Shown here: in pieces, positions 8,801 through 8,977 of the stretch
How the letters are laid out: every line of letters begins with the position of its first letter
How positions within the stretch are numbered: the first letter of the stretch is position 1
DNA from: an uncultured Bacilli bacterium
GTDB lineage: Bacteria; Bacillota_I; Bacilli_A; RF39; UBA660
Direction: 5' to 3'
Length of the DNA stretch: 8,977 bases
Assembly (NCBI GenBank): GCA_934099115.1
Contig: CAKOPK010000022.1
Span: forward strand, 1 to 8,977
Notes under the pieces: model-generated
Told to the model about the DNA's origin: nothing
What the model saw: only the letters and a program-made list of their open reading frames with translations
The model's database searches: none
Program-made: the position numbers and the translations under genes

Positions 8801-8977
8801 TGCTACCAACGAAGCTGTTACTAGTTATGGTACTACTAGTGGTATGACTTTTTTAGGAATGTTTACTCATACTAGAGAAGGACTTCCTAATACTGGTATT
8901 TATAATACTAAATATAATTATGGAGATACCTTATCATGGGCAGATATGCCAAATAAAGGTAGTTATGTCTTAGGACT
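2844..8977 (+). CDS. Giant beta-helical surface adhesin-like protein, 3' end missing
   Basis: The frame is open from 2844 to the last base: 2,044 full codons without a stop. The order is a Lys-rich tip and hydrophobic segment (about 15-32), a possible signal peptidase site after SSA (41-43), a GLUG-like segment (about 55-126), a beta-rich spacer, an InlB B-repeat-like module (about 358-458), a duplicated Cys module (about 491-648), a transition zone with irregular Gly-rich strands, and an array of about 25 [YF]GG rungs (1022-1660). After that come a globular insert with CYNC (1743-1746), two late rungs (IFGGGEA near 1815, IFGSGNA near 1858), and a C-terminal part ending in GSYVLGL. Composition is Asn, Thr, Ser and Gly rich with few charges, typical of secreted parallel beta-helix adhesins. 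The terminator just upstream suggests low expression relative to the small proteins. No enzyme motif is seen. Anchoring cannot be judged because the C-terminus is absent; adhesion or matrix function is inferred from architecture. Confidence 0.9.
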   Translation, partial: MTKDKNKKLYLNYKLYGLILIVLICLYLFIRIPSWSSNITSSAYNGIAATSFASGNGSMENPYEIKTPNELAYFKNILESNDANLYLDKYYIITNDLDFGNYSLSINNSLAFAGHIDGLGHKIFNFNLENSLFNSLKDTYISNINFSNANLNVTGTGAFLTKNAFNINVSLLAISMDITGTTNSKIASLVYSDTNSNYEKIILNSNFKSNDTDNKIIAYDLNNTKINYILSKEDIYDDYSTNNTSTIDNSYKYKISGSKITNYDSSILENFSTTDLITNITKDNITFVNKNTLISPTALSPTENLSFTPNTSGIIDNTVYINDLEADWNYYESKNFVETGGTLPTFTSQNKYNIHNMVRVMITYDAAGGSISLDETQNKMVYYKWYPVVDGKVNIELIDNPFTNRPNDKGFNGWISDTSNTLITFDYDNYKRYAIITPTKDNDKYNDFILNLHASWIDAKVSYISSNNWNSVFNTFDDKKLQKLQTVKRVCDEYDMTGYYYQKKAGYRESYSGYNSQGRHQNNTRCWQNSCTYYVKINNESYDENNTYYYLNNGYMTVLDPSRLNIHCEDIVDTSFDNQIMAGYFIAREFSYNASYDGYYNADGKVVSGRCTSSSCTYYEYLQNTSDNLFDRNNTYYYMATRDTNIAVLTGSFQGNWTSSKPFTFTGLYNGVKHSTYWRPETSGGGWWGSNETKVNIYNDTTIENLEIYSTTRKTNNNAEASNAIIANWHNLKIGRGIRQNGSYVNIESIIGGDSYTGSSGNDSTYNLLIESGVYNSASLTHDANTNSWNSDTDYVNATVVYGSDYDRVTGNNSNLEFYYCVGGSWGGDIYSSLEVGMKTIVKSGSFGTGKYDLTTGIYVGGRYGGTHYTARQIKVEGGWIYNLIGGPLSASNRSNVNDTYIYQTGGTIDMITGGAGQTATYGNRIIALTGGKVNYSVFAGSNGSTGSGSDGTVNGTGFIYIGGNAIIGDETLVNNNTTLFGSEAGSVFGIGNGRSGTSSIGSSDNSNILITGNAVINNSIYGGGNYGATGISSTSQSSYTKISITGGTIKKNVYGGGNQNGSGSSSKQASINIKMTNGTVEGNIYGGSNISGTVYGSSNLDILGGTVNNNIYGGGKGSNTFVRDNSTVNIGSLNQELTINGNVYGGSALGTVNGTSSTNASGGNTKVTVNNGIIKGDVFGGGEGQTNSIPYVLGDITVTINNGNIGRVFGGHDKSGSLSQNVSVYLKGGTIGDAFGGGNKSSVTTTNVYQEASICNNLYGGSNISGDVATANVSITGGNSYNVFGGNNEGGNVTTTYIDVFKGYITNLYGGGNKVPTTTTNVSISGNDDIITNVFGGGNAANATNVNISQNGANINNLYGGSNTSGSVDKVIINHQRGTTSNLYGGNNEGGNTINTTINYIDGTSSNLYGGGNKTNSATTTINITNGSIDNLYGGGNEAGIDDTTINIENGKFQNVFGGANKSGNVTNTNITVTNGTITNLYGGNNAGGNTINPIVTIKNGSIDNLFGGGNLAVADKSDVTIENGTFKTIYGGGNEASITNSTMLIINGGNIASNIYGGGNYGTVGKDTTVLINDATILGSAYAGGNGSLATVKGNTSITVNGTTTIGSDTSKAPLSGSLFGGGNAASTGLESENNSTTVVNIAGATIYGNVYGGANTSTIYGKSNVYIGKTAILENNTNLNYDSTNNAYTNNYSKITFDDTFKNATGDYWNDYLNITNTSTNAIKNFTLILDTGDNTLNQCYNCKFTKEGNLTYITPNIYYEGQSVIDANGTLTLSGYWNITDFSQIKILGLYLDDNTPNISAGDINIKGTIFGGGEANASGDENYDYSFISVTNGINIKIDGKNYTNFNTYGSIFGSGNASSTNGLSTITIKNYGTNNNPHKNISIQRTNVLTIDNSSIMLSGATDRTNEYSDVLFSLSIIDDLKLQNNSSLYLDNGANLLKKLESLDKEGNIETVSIDDESKTVTKNVDNRIYLLEGRNLNIATNEAVTSYGTTSGMTFLGMFTHTREGLPNTGIYNTKYNYGDTLSWADMPNKGSYVLG
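3006..3221 (+). other. GLUG-like beta-helix segment of the giant protein
   Basis: Residues 55-126 read GNGSMENPYEIKTPNEL, then YYIITNDLDFGN, then FAGHIDGLGHKIFNF. This follows the well-known order G-[DN]-G-[ST]-x-x-[ED]-NPY-x-I, then a YxLxxDID-like strand, then F-x-G-x-x-[DN]-G-x-GH-x-I, found at the start of GLUG-type (PF07581) and pectate-lyase-like surface repeats. Here it probably caps or begins a beta-helix just outside the membrane. Confidence 0.65.
3915..4217 (+). other. InlB B-repeat-like (Flg_new) module
   Basis: Residues 358-458 begin VRVMITYDAAGGSIS, include GFNGWISD in the middle and end LHASWID. These match the three landmarks of the Listeria-Bacteroides/InlB B-repeat (PF09479): the V-x-x-Y-x-x-x-GG strand, the G-[FY]-x-x-GW strand and the closing L-x-A-x-W. 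The module is about 100 residues instead of the usual 70 or so, mainly from extra sequence around KYNDFIL. It is a ubiquitin-like spacer or adhesion fold in surface proteins. Confidence 0.65.
4314..4787 (+). repeat. Duplicated cysteine module in the giant protein
   Basis: Two related units lie in residues 491-648. The first has C491, C526 and C531 with CTYY, then NNTYYYLNNGYMTVL. The second has C568, C611 and C616 with CTYY, then NNTYYYMATRDTNIAVL. Both share the order Cys, Tyr-rich strand, C-x4-C-TYY, D-x-NNTYYY, hydrophobic end. In a secreted protein the even number of Cys suggests one disulfide in each C-x4-C loop and one linking the lone Cys residues. Family not recognised. Confidence 0.7.
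5907..7823 (+). repeat. [YF]GGGN beta-helix rung array
   Basis: About 25 protein rungs, each with a hydrophobic residue, Tyr or Phe, two or three Gly and usually Asn, followed by a strand of the type T-x-[IV]-x-[IV]-x-[NG]-G-x-[IV]-x-[NGS]. The rungs cover residues 1022 to about 1660. Spacing is irregular at both ends (20-35 residues) and very even in the middle (24-26). The pattern fits a right-handed parallel beta-helix with Gly-Asn turns. At DNA level it shows as recurring GGTGGTGGTAAT with third-base drift. Confidence 0.9.
6621..7514 (+). repeat. Three 100-residue super-repeats of four rungs
   Basis: Rungs begin at residues 1260, 1285, 1310, 1336, 1360, 1385, 1410, 1434, 1458, 1483, 1508 and 1532, and the next at 1558. 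They cycle through four types: GG[SA]N-x-SG, GGNN[EA]GG, GGGN[KL] and GGGN[AE]A. The cycles start at 1260, 1360 and 1458, so the unit is 98-100 residues. The first two copies are also alike in DNA, exactly 300 bases apart (for example around 6612 and 6912, and 6699 and 6999), showing duplication of a four-rung block. Confidence 0.85.

Noticed and set aside
8883..8897. LPNTG at residues 2014-2018, resembling a sortase LPxTG signal
   Set aside because: It is followed by hydrophilic residues (IYNTKYNYGD) and the frame continues with no hydrophobic segment or basic tail, so it is a chance match.
2844..8977. Possibility that the organism reads TGA as Trp
   Set aside because: Trp is encoded by TGG in all genes and no in-frame TGA appears, so there is no sign of a changed code.

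Overview
The window is AT-rich DNA from a low-GC Gram-positive bacterium, most likely an uncultured gut-type member of the Bacillota (Bacilli or Clostridia). The basis is the Shine-Dalgarno sites (AGGAG, AAGGAG), AT-biased codons (TTA, AGA, AAT), Rho-independent terminators and secreted protein families typical of that phylum. The genetic code looks standard: Trp is TGG throughout, and no in-frame TGA occurs in over 2,000 codons of the largest gene. I see no rRNA, tRNA, transposase, integrase or CRISPR array.

Layout. Bases 1-181 hold two hairpins: a nested one with a T-tract on the + strand (end of an unseen upstream transcript), and one that terminates the leftward gene. A small secreted or anchored protein with a SipW/TasA-type leader is encoded leftward (760 to 182). 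A 266-bp divergent intergenic region follows. It carries a near-perfect palindrome just upstream of the leftward gene, then seven tandem GACAAAA units at 9-10 bp spacing that run into the promoter region of the rightward genes. Rightward come a membrane-anchored protein (1027-1758), an Ala-rich protein with a TYAWF leader (1771-2760), a strong terminator (2796-2821), and then a giant surface protein. That last frame opens at 2844 behind AAGGAG and stays open to the last base, so at least 2,044 residues are visible and the C-terminus is missing.

The giant protein has an N-terminal membrane segment, a GLUG-like beta-helix segment, an InlB B-repeat-like module (Flg_new), a duplicated cysteine module, and a long Asn/Thr/Gly-rich array of [YF]GG(G/S/N)N rungs. 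In its best-ordered part the rungs recur every 24-26 residues and group in fours into about 100-residue super-repeats.

How they may work together (inference). The three smaller proteins look like SipW-dependent, TasA/camelysin-like envelope or fibre proteins. Two of them share a C-terminal W-x-E-G-x-D-x-D-C motif whose Cys is the only one predicted outside the membrane. With the giant beta-helical adhesin they would form a cell-surface or biofilm-matrix module. The terminator before the adhesin would keep its expression well below that of the small subunits. The signal peptidase and any anchoring enzyme are not in the window.
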